Assembly (NCBI RefSeq): GCF_008905045.1
Contig: NZ_VWMY01000027.1
Location: 1 to 64,000, forward strand
Source of the DNA: Streptomyces albicerus
Lineage (GTDB): Bacteria > Actinomycetota > Actinomycetes > Streptomycetales > Streptomycetaceae
DNA length: 64,000 bases
Direction of reading: 5' to 3'
In this document: in pieces, positions 49,190-57,432 of the stretch
How the letters are laid out: the number at the start of each line of letters is the position of its first letter
Position numbering within the stretch: the stretch's first letter is position 1
The notes under the pieces: generated by a model
What the model was told of the DNA's origin: nothing
Seen by the model: only the letters and a program-made list of their open reading frames with translations
Database searches by the model: none
Translations under genes and position numbers: made by a program

Positions 49190-51346
49190 GTGAGCACGGT
49201 AGAACAGGGGACAGTCGGCACAGGGGATGACGTGCCGCGTGGATGGCCGAAGGCGGTGCCTGCGATGAGCGCAGCCGGAACTCCCGTGGCCGAGGGTGAC
49301 GGGCCGGTCGGCGGACCGCTGCAGCCGAGCGGGCTGCTCGATGTGCTGGGCGTGGCCTCGGTCGTGCTGGACGCCCGCGGGCATGTCGTGTTGTGGAGCC
49401 CGCAGGCCGAGGAGCTGTTCGGCTACACCGCACAAGAGGCGCTGGGCCAGTACGCGGCCCGGCTGATGGTGCACGAGCAGCACGTCGATCTGGTCGTCAA
49501 GCTGTTCGCCGACGTCATGGACACCGGTCGGAGCTGGGCCGGAGGCTTTCCCGTCCGGCGCAAGGACGGCACCACGCGCCTGGTGGAATTCCGGAACATG
49601 CGGCTCCTGGACGACCAGGGTGACGTCTACGCCCTGGGGCTCGCGGCCGATCAGTCGACCGTGCACCGCCTGGAGCGGGATGTCGCACTGTCCGTGGGGA
49701 TGGTCTCGCAGTCCCCGATCGGGCTGGCGGTCCTGGACAGCGACCTGCGGTACGTGTCGGTCAACCCGGCCCTCGAGCGGATCAACGGCATCCCCGCCGC
49801 GGAACACATCGGCCGGACGATCCGCGAGGCCCTGCCGTTCCTGGACGTCGACGCCATCGAGTCCGCGGCGCGCCAGGTGCTCGACACCGGCCTCCCCCTC
49901 GTCGACCAGCCCACCGTCGGCCGGACCCCGGCCGATCCGGACGAGGATCACGCCTGGTCGATCTCCTTCTACCGGCTCGAGGACGCCCTGGGAGCCGTGC
50001 TGGGTGTCGCCGCTTCGGTCGTCGACGTCACCGAGCGATATCGCTCGACCATCGAGGCGGAGGCCGCACGGCGGCGCCTTTCCGTCATCGCCGACGCCTC
50101 CTCCCGTATCGGCACCACGCTGGAGCTGGACCGCACCGCCCGTGAACTGGCCGACGTCGCTGTGCCGGAACTCGCCGACATCGCGGCCGTCGATCTGCTC
50201 GAGGCGGTGGTGGAAGGCCGCCGCAGCGACCTCGGCCCCACGGAGCCGACACTGATCCGCACGCTGGCCGTCCAGGCCGATCACGCCGCCACCGACGCCC
50301 TGCACGGGGCCGAACCGCCCGGACGGGTCACCCGATACGACTCCGATCGCCTCGTCACCCGGTGCATACGGACGGGCCGCCCGGTCATGGTGCCGCAGGT
50401 GAAGGACGGGGACCTGCTCCGCATCGCCCACGATCCTCCGGCAGCCGTACTCCTGGCCCGGGCCGGCGTCCACTCGTACCTGACGGTGCCGCTGATCGCA
50501 CGCGGCGAAGTACTGGGCGCCCTCGAGCTCAAACGGACCCGCAACCCGCTGTCCTTCAGCAACGACGACCTCCTGCTGGCCCGGGAGCTGGCCGCCCGCG
50601 CGGCCGTGCAGATCGACAACGCCCGCTGGTACCAGAACGCTCGCAACACCGCCATCACCCTGCAGCGCAGCCTGCTGCCCAGCTACCCGCACGTGGCCAC
50701 CGGGCTCGAGGTCGCCTCCCGCTACCAGCCCGCGGGAGCCGCCGGGGAAGTCGGCGGCGACTGGTTCGACGTCGTCCCCCTGGACGGCGACAAGACCGCG
50801 CTCGTCGTGGGGGACGTGATGGGCAGCGGCATCAACGCCGCCGCCACCATGGGCCGTCTGCGCACCGCGACCAGCACCCTGGCCTCGCTCGACCTCGATC
50901 CCGCCCGGCTCCTCGCACACCTCGACAAGACCGCCGGGGGCCTGGACCAGTCCATCGCCACCTGTGTCTACGCCGTCTACGACCCCCATCAGGGGCAGTG
51001 CCGGATCGCCAACGCCGGACATCTTCCGCCGGCCCGCATCCGCGCCGGCCACCCTCCGGAACTGCTCGACCTGCCCACCGGCGTGCCGCTGGGCGTGGGC
51101 GGCGTAGCCTTCTCCACGACCACCGTCGACCTCGCTCCGGGCGACCAGCTCGTGTTCTACACCGACGGACTCGTCGAAACGCGCCAACACGACCTCGACG
51201 AACGCCTGAACACGTTCCTGAGCCTCCTCCACGACCCCACTCGCCCCCTGGAAGACGTCTGCGACCTCCTCCTGAGCACCCTGCACCACCCCGACAACCA
51301 CGACGACGTGGCCCTGCTCATCGCCCGCGCACAGCCGCCCGCGTAA
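49190..51346 (+). CDS. SpoIIE/PP2C-type phosphatase with PAS and GAF domains
   Basis: A 718-residue cytosolic regulator. By order: PAS (about 40-150; VVLDARGHVVLWSPQAEELF), a second PAS (about 160-280; GLAVLDSDLRYVSVNPALER), a GAF domain (about 290-455; HSYLTVPLIARGEVLGALEL) and a PP2C/SpoIIE domain (about 475-715) with GGDWFDVVP, VVGDVMGSGINAA, VFYTDGLVETR and NHDDVALLIAR carrying the metal-binding Asp residues. Unlike the phosphatase at 28-30.6 kb it has no ATPase domain; the free-standing HATPase protein encoded 230 bases upstream could supply the kinase role. The GTG follows GGAGGAAAC. Confidence 0.9.
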   Translation: MSTVEQGTVGTGDDVPRGWPKAVPAMSAAGTPVAEGDGPVGGPLQPSGLLDVLGVASVVLDARGHVVLWSPQAEELFGYTAQEALGQYAARLMVHEQHVDLVVKLFADVMDTGRSWAGGFPVRRKDGTTRLVEFRNMRLLDDQGDVYALGLAADQSTVHRLERDVALSVGMVSQSPIGLAVLDSDLRYVSVNPALERINGIPAAEHIGRTIREALPFLDVDAIESAARQVLDTGLPLVDQPTVGRTPADPDEDHAWSISFYRLEDALGAVLGVAASVVDVTERYRSTIEAEAARRRLSVIADASSRIGTTLELDRTARELADVAVPELADIAAVDLLEAVVEGRRSDLGPTEPTLIRTLAVQADHAATDALHGAEPPGRVTRYDSDRLVTRCIRTGRPVMVPQVKDGDLLRIAHDPPAAVLLARAGVHSYLTVPLIARGEVLGALELKRTRNPLSFSNDDLLLARELAARAAVQIDNARWYQNARNTAITLQRSLLPSYPHVATGLEVASRYQPAGAAGEVGGDWFDVVPLDGDKTALVVGDVMGSGINAAATMGRLRTATSTLASLDLDPARLLAHLDKTAGGLDQSIATCVYAVYDPHQGQCRIANAGHLPPARIRAGHPPELLDLPTGVPLGVGGVAFSTTTVDLAPGDQLVFYTDGLVETRQHDLDERLNTFLSLLHDPTRPLEDVCDLLLSTLHHPDNHDDVALLIARAQPPA

Positions 51347-51460
51347 GCCTCCCGTCCCGCATCCGTCTGCGCGGGTGCTTCCCGGGCGCGCGGCGGGCCG
51401 GCGTCCGTGTACGGCTACCTCCCCGGAGAGGACCCCGGCGGTGTGCCCCCGGCTGCGGGC

Positions 51461-51780
51461 TCAGCCCTTCAGGTTCGCTCCCACCGCGGCGGCGACCACA
51501 TGGTCCCGCTCGGTGCGCGTGAACAACACCTCGGACAGCCACCTGTCGGCAAGGGCACGCACCGCCCGGACGAAACGGCCCGAGGTGGTGAAGGGTGCCT
51601 GTTCCCAGAGCACATCGAGGAAGGTCAGGCCGTCGCCGCGGGCGCGGTTGGGTACACCGGGTAGCCGATGGCCGAGTTGTCCGCCTCGGCCGGCGCTGTC
51701 GCAGCGAGCGCGGTCAGCAGCCCAAGAGCCAGTACTGCGGCCAGGGTTCTTCGGTGGTGGCGTCTTCGCGGTCTGTGCAG
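51461..51780 (-). pseudogene. Small secreted protein, frameshifted
   Basis: Two frames together encode a protein of about 105 residues: a signal peptide (RRRHHRRTLAAVLALGLL, TALAATAPAEA, then DNSAIGYPVYP) and, after a one-base shift near 51640, RARGDGLTFLDVLWEQAPFT, SGRFVRAVRALADRWLSEV and ERDHVVAAAVGANLKG. The two parts join naturally if one base is restored in the CCCAACC run. The signal peptide frame has no ATG/GTG/TTG; a CTG two bases after the GH127 stop sits behind GGGAGG. It would be the last gene of the arabinofuranoside operon. Function unknown. Confidence 0.5.
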
Positions 51781-51782
51781 GT

Positions 51783-53804
51783 CTACCTCCCTGTGGCGGT
51801 GTTGTCGGAGTCGGCGGGGCGGCCCGGGACTGCGAAGTGGTCTGGTTCCGCGGGGCGGTCCGGTTCTGCGGTGGGCAGCCACACCCGCATCGTCGAGGGA
51901 CCGCGGTTCGCCCACGAGTGGTAGGGCACCAGGACGATCCCGGTGCGGTCGGCAGTCGCCGCGGGGGGACGGGCGAGCGGCTGGTACGGCCAGGCCGCGT
52001 CGCGCTCTTCGGCGTGGGTGGCGAGTTCCCCGGCGAGGACAACCGTGCCGCCGTTGCCGCCCGGTCCGTCCACCGGCTCGGCGGACGGGTCCACCCGTAT
52101 CGCGTCGACTTCGTGTCCGCCGGGCAGGTCCACCGACTCGGCGCAGTACACGAGCGGTCCGCGCTGGACGGCCGCCGTGCCCCGTACCGCGTCGATGCGC
52201 GGATCGGCGGAGATCCAGAGCGGCGCCACCGGCAGTTCGAGCCGTATGTCGTCACCGGGCCGGAAGGTGCGGGTGACCTCGGCCGTTCCTGGGGCGACGG
52301 CGCGGCGTGCACCGTCCGGGTCGGCCAGCCACGCGGTGGCGCCGGCCGTCCAGGCGGGCACGCGCAGCGACAGGGTCCACGGACGGTCCGGGGAGCGGTC
52401 GATGCGTACGGCGACGTTCCCGCCGTACGGATAGTCGGTACGGATCCGCAGCGCGACCCGGTGGCCGCCGGCGAGACAGGTGGCGATCTCCGCGTCGGCG
52501 TACTGGTGCAGCTGCACGCCGTGGTCGTCCGCCGTCGCCAGATAGGCGGGCAGCTGGGCCAGGGTCCGCGCCACGTTGGTGGGGCAGCAGGACACCGCGA
52601 ACCAGGGTGCGCGCAGGCTGGATTCGGCGCGCGGACTCTCGGCGTCCGCGCGGGGCGGGGTGCCAAGGCGGCGCCGGTGCAGGGTGTTGGCGTAGAAGAA
52701 GGCTCGGCCGTCCTCGGAGGGGGAGGTGGCGACCACGTTGAACAGCGTCCGCTCGGCCAGGTCGGCGAAGCGGGGCTCGCCGGTGGCCAGCAGCAGCCGC
52801 CAGCTGAGCATCACGGAGGCGACGCCGGCGCAGGTCTCCGCATACGCACGGTCCGGCGGCAGCACGAAGTCGTCGCCGAACGACTCGTCCCGGTGGTGCG
52901 AGCCCATGCCGCCGGTCAGATAGGTCCGCCGGGCGACCGTGGCCTCCCACTGCCGTACGACCGCGGCGAGCAGGGCGTCGTCCCCCGTCTCCACGGCCAC
53001 GTCGACGGCGCCGGCCGCGAGGTAGAGGGCGCGGACGGCGTGTCCGCGCAGCACCGTGGCGCGACGGACCGGCAGGTCGTCCTGGTAGTAGGCGCGGCCG
53101 AACTCGCTGTCGGCGAGCGTGCCGTGGCCGCGGCGGTCGACGAACAGCGCGGCCTGGTCGAGGTAGCGCTGCTCCCCCGTCAGCCGGGCCAGCTCCACCA
53201 GGGCCGTCTCGATCTGCGGATGGCCGCAGACGCCCTCGATGCCGCCCGGGCCGAAGCCGGCGCACACGTGGTCGGCGGCCCGCCGGGCGATCTTCGCCAG
53301 CTCGCCCTCGCCCCGGGCCCGGGTCTGGGCCACGCCCGCCTGGATCAAGTACCCGTAGCAGTACAGCTCGTGGCCCCATTCGAGATCGCTGTAGCGGGGC
53401 TGCTGTCCGGGGCGGCCGAAGGCCGTGTTCAGGTAGCCGTCCGGTTCCTGGGCAGGTGCGATGACCGCGGTGAGTGCGGCGATCTCCGCGTCGAGCGAGC
53501 CGGCCGCACCGTGCCCGGCCTGCCAGGCCATGGCTTCGAGCAGCTTGTAGACGTCGGCGTCGGTGAACTCGCGGCCGCGCCGGTCCCGGTGGATCCGGCC
53601 CTCGGCGGCGGCCCCGAAGTTGCCGATCCAGCCGACGCGTTCCATCCAGTCGCGGCAGTGTCCGAGTGTGGCGGACGCGTTGATGTGCCGGCGCCGGGCC
53701 CAGAAGCCGCCGGTGATCCGGACCTCGTCGAGACCGAGCGGCCGCAGCCGCCCCCTGGTCGGCGCCACCGGCAGGACGGCTGACCGCGTCGTGTTCTCCC
53801 TCAC
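51783..53804 (-). CDS. GH127 beta-L-arabinofuranosidase
   Basis: A 673-residue glycoside hydrolase of family 127 (HypBA1-like) that would release L-arabinofuranose from beta-linked arabino-oligosaccharides. HypBA1 uses a zinc-bound cysteine nucleophile with Glu338, Cys340, Cys417 and Cys418 as ligands and Glu322 near the active site. The matching residues are all present: Glu307 in RDESFGDDF, Glu323-Thr-Cys325 in YAETCAGVAS and Cys406-Cys407 in AVSCCPTNVAR, with the same 16-residue spacing between the two glutamates. There is no signal peptide, so cleavage is intracellular after uptake by the ABC importer encoded upstream in the same operon. GTG start with GAAGG about 10 bases upstream. Confidence 0.9.
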   Translation of the reverse strand: MRENTTRSAVLPVAPTRGRLRPLGLDEVRITGGFWARRRHINASATLGHCRDWMERVGWIGNFGAAAEGRIHRDRRGREFTDADVYKLLEAMAWQAGHGAAGSLDAEIAALTAVIAPAQEPDGYLNTAFGRPGQQPRYSDLEWGHELYCYGYLIQAGVAQTRARGEGELAKIARRAADHVCAGFGPGGIEGVCGHPQIETALVELARLTGEQRYLDQAALFVDRRGHGTLADSEFGRAYYQDDLPVRRATVLRGHAVRALYLAAGAVDVAVETGDDALLAAVVRQWEATVARRTYLTGGMGSHHRDESFGDDFVLPPDRAYAETCAGVASVMLSWRLLLATGEPRFADLAERTLFNVVATSPSEDGRAFFYANTLHRRRLGTPPRADAESPRAESSLRAPWFAVSCCPTNVARTLAQLPAYLATADDHGVQLHQYADAEIATCLAGGHRVALRIRTDYPYGGNVAVRIDRSPDRPWTLSLRVPAWTAGATAWLADPDGARRAVAPGTAEVTRTFRPGDDIRLELPVAPLWISADPRIDAVRGTAAVQRGPLVYCAESVDLPGGHEVDAIRVDPSAEPVDGPGGNGGTVVLAGELATHAEERDAAWPYQPLARPPAATADRTGIVLVPYHSWANRGPSTMRVWLPTAEPDRPAEPDHFAVPGRPADSDNTATGR

Positions 53805-53857
53805 CAGTTCATGCCTTCGGTTCGTCCTTTCGGTTGTCCGTCCGGGTCTGCGGTGCT

Positions 53858-54697
53858 TCAGCCCTTGAGCGCGCCGGACATGAAGCCCCGTATGTAGTGG
53901 CGTTGCAGCAGCAGGAAGAGAAGGAGACAGGGCACGGCGAGGACCACCACGCCTGCCTCGGTGGCGCCGTAGTCGACGGCGCCCATGCTCTGCTGCCGCA
54001 GGTTCGCGACGGCCAGCGGCAGCGGCGCCTTCTCGCTGTCGGAGATGAGGATCAGCGGTGCGATGAAGTCGTTCCAGGCCGCGAGGAACGCGAAGAGCCC
54101 CACGGTGATCAGTCCCGGTCGCACCGCCGGGAGGAGGACCCGGCGCAGCGCGCCCGCCGTACCGCAGCCGTCGACGAGCGCCGACTCCTCCAGCTCGCGC
54201 GGCACGGCCTCGAAGGAGATCCGCATCATGAAGGTGGCGAACGGCAGTTGGAACATGGCCAGCACCAGGCTCAGCCCGATCAGAGAGTTCTGCAGATGGA
54301 GCCTGCCGAGCAGCACGTAGAGCGGGATGAGGAGCGTGGCGTACGGGACCATGAGGATGGCCAGCGTCAGCAGGAACAGCAGGTTCTTGCCGGGGAATTC
54401 GAAGCGGGCGAAGGCGTAGCCGCCCAGCAGCGACACCCCGAGGGTCAGGGCGACGGTCAGCGCCGAGACGAGGGTGCTGTTGAGGAGGTACCGCCACAGG
54501 CCCGCGTCGTAGTCGAGCAGCGTGCGGTAGTTGCCGAGGCCGTAGCCGGATTCCTGCGCGGTGCCCGGCTGTCCGCTGACGGAAGCCCAGGCGTTCCACA
54601 GCAGCGGGAACAGGAAGATGACGGCCAGACCTCCGGCGACAACGTAGTAGGGCGTCCGGCCGAGGGCTCGGGTGAGCACCGTGGTGTCCCTTCTCAT
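53858..54697 (-). CDS. Carbohydrate ABC transporter permease (MalG type)
   Basis: A 279-residue inner-membrane protein with six helices (TPYYVVAGGLAVIFLFPLLW, TLVSALTVALTLGVSLLGGY, LFLLTLAILMVPYATLLIPL) and the cytoplasmic EAA loop EESALVDGCGTAGALRRVLL, which docks the ATPase. It pairs with the permease encoded ten bases upstream. No ATPase gene is present in the operon, so a shared ATPase of the MsiK type is likely used, as in other Streptomyces oligosaccharide importers. Confidence 0.93.
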   Translation of the reverse strand: MRRDTTVLTRALGRTPYYVVAGGLAVIFLFPLLWNAWASVSGQPGTAQESGYGLGNYRTLLDYDAGLWRYLLNSTLVSALTVALTLGVSLLGGYAFARFEFPGKNLLFLLTLAILMVPYATLLIPLYVLLGRLHLQNSLIGLSLVLAMFQLPFATFMMRISFEAVPRELEESALVDGCGTAGALRRVLLPAVRPGLITVGLFAFLAAWNDFIAPLILISDSEKAPLPLAVANLRQQSMGAVDYGATEAGVVVLAVPCLLLFLLLQRHYIRGFMSGALKG

Positions 54698-54707
54698 GAC
54701 GTGCGGG

Positions 54708-55670
54708 TCATGACTCGTCGACGCGGCGCAGACCGCGGAACTGCAGGACGTTGAGCAGGAGCAGCACGGCCAGCACGATGATCGACAGGGCCGCCGCGGT
54801 GCCGAGGTTCAGCCGCTGGAACGCTTCGCGGTAGATCAACTGGACGACGGTGACCGTGCTGTTGTCCGGTCCGCCCTTGGTGAGGATGAAGAACTGGTCG
54901 AAGGCGAGCAGGGATCCGGTCACACACAGCAGCAGAGTCAGGGCGATGGAGGGGCGCAGCAGCGGCAGTGTGATGGAACGGAAGATCTGACCCCGGCTCG
55001 CGCCGTCCATCCGTGCCGCCTCGTACACCTCCTGGGGGATCCGCTGCAGGCCCACGAGCAGGATCAGCATGTAGAAGCCGGCGAACTTCCAGACGATGAG
55101 GAAGACCGTCGACAGCAGGGCGGAGGTCGGCGAGCCGAGGAAGGACACGGGGTCGTCGACGAGGCCGAGCTTTTCGAGGATGCGGCTGAGCGGTCCGGTG
55201 GTGGGGCTGTACAGGCCCCAGAACAGCAGGGACGCGGAGGCCAGCCCCAGCGCGCTGGGCAGGAAGTAGACCGCACGGAAGAAGCCCGCGCCGGGGCGGA
55301 ACTCCTGCACCAGCAGGGCTAGCACGAGCGCAAGGCCGAGGAGGACGACCGTGACGATCACGGTGTAGAGGAGGGTGAAACGGACCGCTGGCCAGAACAG
55401 GGTGCTGTCGGTGGTGTCGGTGTAGTTCTCGGGGGCGTTGACGCCCCGGTCCCCGGCGAGCAATGGCCAGTCGCTGAGCGACATCTGCCCGACGAGCAGC
55501 AGCGGGAGCAGGAAGAAGACCGTGACGAACACGGCCGTGGGAGCCGCGTAGGCAAGGCCTTTGACCTTGCGGGACCGCCATCGGGGCGCGGATGCGCGGG
55601 GTGGGCGGACCCGGCGTTCCGGCCGGGTATCGGGTTCGGCCGCCGTGCGGTCGGCTGCCTTCACCTGCAT
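54708..55670 (-). CDS. Carbohydrate ABC transporter permease (MalF type)
   Basis: A 320-residue membrane protein: a basic 30-residue N-terminus, then six helices (AYAAPTAVFVTVFFLLPLLL, RFTLLYTVIVTVVLLGLALV, GFFRAVYFLPSALGLASASL) and the EAA loop YEAARMDGASRGQIFRSITL. Forms the channel with the MalG-type partner. A 23-bp tandem duplication lies 15 bases upstream of its start, in the gap to the binding-protein gene. Confidence 0.93.
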   Translation of the reverse strand: MQVKAADRTAAEPDTRPERRVRPPRASAPRWRSRKVKGLAYAAPTAVFVTVFFLLPLLLVGQMSLSDWPLLAGDRGVNAPENYTDTTDSTLFWPAVRFTLLYTVIVTVVLLGLALVLALLVQEFRPGAGFFRAVYFLPSALGLASASLLFWGLYSPTTGPLSRILEKLGLVDDPVSFLGSPTSALLSTVFLIVWKFAGFYMLILLVGLQRIPQEVYEAARMDGASRGQIFRSITLPLLRPSIALTLLLCVTGSLLAFDQFFILTKGGPDNSTVTVVQLIYREAFQRLNLGTAAALSIIVLAVLLLLNVLQFRGLRRVDES

Positions 55671-55830
55671 TTCTCTCCTCTGCCTTGTGACGTGGGAGGG
55701 GCTGGTGTTGTGACGTGGGAGGGGCTGGTGCTGCCGCGGGCGGGGACGTGCGGGTACCGGACCGGGCGGTGAAGCGAGGCCGGGACCGGTGAGGGGAGGG
55801 TCGACGGGGCCTTGAACGCCGAACTGTCGC
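55671..55830. other. Spacer inside the arabinofuranoside importer operon
   Basis: 160 bases between the binding-protein stop and the first permease start. The part nearer the permease is filled by the 23-bp tandem duplication; the rest is GC-rich without a hairpin I could identify. Confidence 0.3.
55685..55730 (-). repeat. Perfect 23-bp tandem duplication
   Basis: Positions 55685-55707 are repeated exactly at 55708-55730, in the gap between the binding-protein gene and the first permease gene. Too recent to have diverged. It moves the permease gene away from its upstream neighbour without touching its Shine-Dalgarno. Confidence 0.9.
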
Positions 55831-57144
55831 TCAGTCGGCCAGCGAGGCGGTGACCGCCTCGTTGTCCTTCTCGACGGACGCCCCGTCGTCGAAGACGGCG
55901 TTGCGCATCAGGGTCAGCCAGGGCCCGTTGGGGTCGTTGAAGGTCTGGCCGAACTTCAGCGCGTACGGGGTGTGGCCGTCGGCGACGAGTTCGTTGATCG
56001 TCACCAGCCGCGGGTCCGCGTCGGAGTGCTTGTTGGACGCGAGGTCGGTGCGCGCCACCACGTCCTTGTTCGCGGCGACCACGTCGACCTGCGCCTTGTC
56101 GCCCAGGGACCAGGCGAGGAAGTTCCAGGCCTGGTCGGCCGACTTGCTGGTGGCGGAGATGCCGATGGCGTCACCGCCGACGAAGGTGGACTTGCCGCCG
56201 TCGGGTCCGGGGATGGGCGCGACGCCGAGGTCGAGGTCCTTGGGCATCAGCCCCAGCGTGGTCGACGGCATCGGCATGACACCGACCTTCCCCTTGGGGA
56301 AGACCCCGGTCCAGGTCGTGCCCGTCTCGTCGCGCGCGCCGGGTGCCACGATGTCGTCCTCCACCCACCCGCGGTAGGTCTCGTAGACCTTCTTCGCGGT
56401 GTCGGAGGAGAGCGTTGCCTCGGTGCCCTCCTCGTTCAGCACCTCTTCGCCCGCGGCCCAGATGGACGGCCACCAGGTGAAGACGCCACAGCCACCGCAG
56501 TTGCCGCCGAAGAAGGTGCCGCTGACGCCTCCGCCGAGCGCGTCCACGGCCCGTGCCTGCCGGTCCCACTCACTCAGACTGGTGGGCGGCTTCTCGGGGT
56601 CGAGCTTCGCCTGCCGGTAGAGCTCCTTGTTGTAGAAGAGCACCGACAGGTCGAGGGTGTGCGGCACGACGTACTTCTTGCCCTCGTACGTCCCGGCCTT
56701 GATGTGCGACTGGGCCAGCTTGTCGGCGAAGAGCAGGGCGTCGATGCGTTCGGTGATGTCGGCGAAGAGCCCGCTGGAGGTGTAGTTGGGGACGAACACC
56801 ACGTCGGAGGCGAACAGATCGGGAAGGTCCCGGGAGCCCGCGGCGGCACCGACCTTGGCCTGGTAGTCGTCCGTGGGTATGACGGTGAGCTCGATCTTGT
56901 TCTTGTGGCTCGCGTTGTATGCCTTGACCAGGGCCTCGCTCTGCGGCCGGGTCGCCGCTCGCGTCCACATCGTCAGCGTGGCGCCGTCGTCGACGCCCGT
57001 GACGTCCGCTGCCGCACCCCCTCCGCCGCCCGAACCCTCGTCCCCGGAGCCGCATGCCGTGATCAGGCTCGTGGCGGCGAGCAGCGCGATGGCACCGGTG
57101 ACGAGGCGTCGTACGTGTCCACGCGGTCCGGCCGTGCTCCCCAT
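55831..57144 (-). CDS. Extracellular sugar-binding lipoprotein
   Basis: A 437-residue lipoprotein: basic start RGHVRRLVTGAIALLAATSL with lipobox LITAC at about residues 27-31, then a Gly/Ser linker and a type-1 extracellular solute-binding domain (TLTMWTRAATRPQSEALVKA, DLPDLFASDVVFVPNYTSSG, KYVVPHTLDLSVLFYNKELY, FFGGNCGGCGVFTWWPSIWA, FPKGKVGVMPMPSTTLGLMP, DAIGISATSKSADQAWNFLA). It delivers oligosaccharide to the two permeases encoded behind it. First gene of the operon and divergent from the LacI-type regulator. Confidence 0.93.
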   Translation of the reverse strand: MGSTAGPRGHVRRLVTGAIALLAATSLITACGSGDEGSGGGGGAAADVTGVDDGATLTMWTRAATRPQSEALVKAYNASHKNKIELTVIPTDDYQAKVGAAAGSRDLPDLFASDVVFVPNYTSSGLFADITERIDALLFADKLAQSHIKAGTYEGKKYVVPHTLDLSVLFYNKELYRQAKLDPEKPPTSLSEWDRQARAVDALGGGVSGTFFGGNCGGCGVFTWWPSIWAAGEEVLNEEGTEATLSSDTAKKVYETYRGWVEDDIVAPGARDETGTTWTGVFPKGKVGVMPMPSTTLGLMPKDLDLGVAPIPGPDGGKSTFVGGDAIGISATSKSADQAWNFLAWSLGDKAQVDVVAANKDVVARTDLASNKHSDADPRLVTINELVADGHTPYALKFGQTFNDPNGPWLTLMRNAVFDDGASVEKDNEAVTASLAD

Positions 57145-57247
57145 GGTCGCTCCCCCTTGTGTGGCGACGGGCCGTGCGCGGGCCGGCCGGTCGGGACGAT
57201 GGATGTGGTGGCGCTGAACTCTGCGACGAACTCTGCGACAGAAACGA

Positions 57248-57265
57248 ACCGAAAAGGTTTTCCGT
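57248..57265. promoter_or_regulatory. Candidate LacI-family operator
   Basis: ACCGAAAAGGTTTTCCGT is an 18-base palindrome apart from one mismatched pair and its centre. It lies in the divergent promoter region, 104 bases from the binding-protein start and 168 from the LacI start, and stands out for its A/T runs. Size and symmetry fit a LacI-type operator, although many have a central CG and this one has GG. Confidence 0.5.
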
Positions 57266-57432
57266 GAAGCTAGGACTCGGCTTACGACCCGTCAATCCCC
57301 TTTGCTTGAACGGATGGATCCGAATCATCGAAACCCGATCAGGCACCGGGACCGAAAGGACTCGCGTACTGTTTTCCGCGCGGCGTGCACCCTCGGGGCG
57401 TCGGCAGGCGACACGAGACAGGAGAAACACCC

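Noticed and set aside
49031..51301. Minus-strand frame of 756 codons opposite the second SpoIIE phosphatase
   Set aside because: Antisense shadow; the plus-strand protein shows PAS, GAF and PP2C motifs with metal-binding residues.
51783..54599. 938-residue version of the GH127 protein
   Set aside because: The first 265 codons overlap the downstream end of the MalG-type permease gene in another frame; GH127 sequence starts only at the GTG at 53804.
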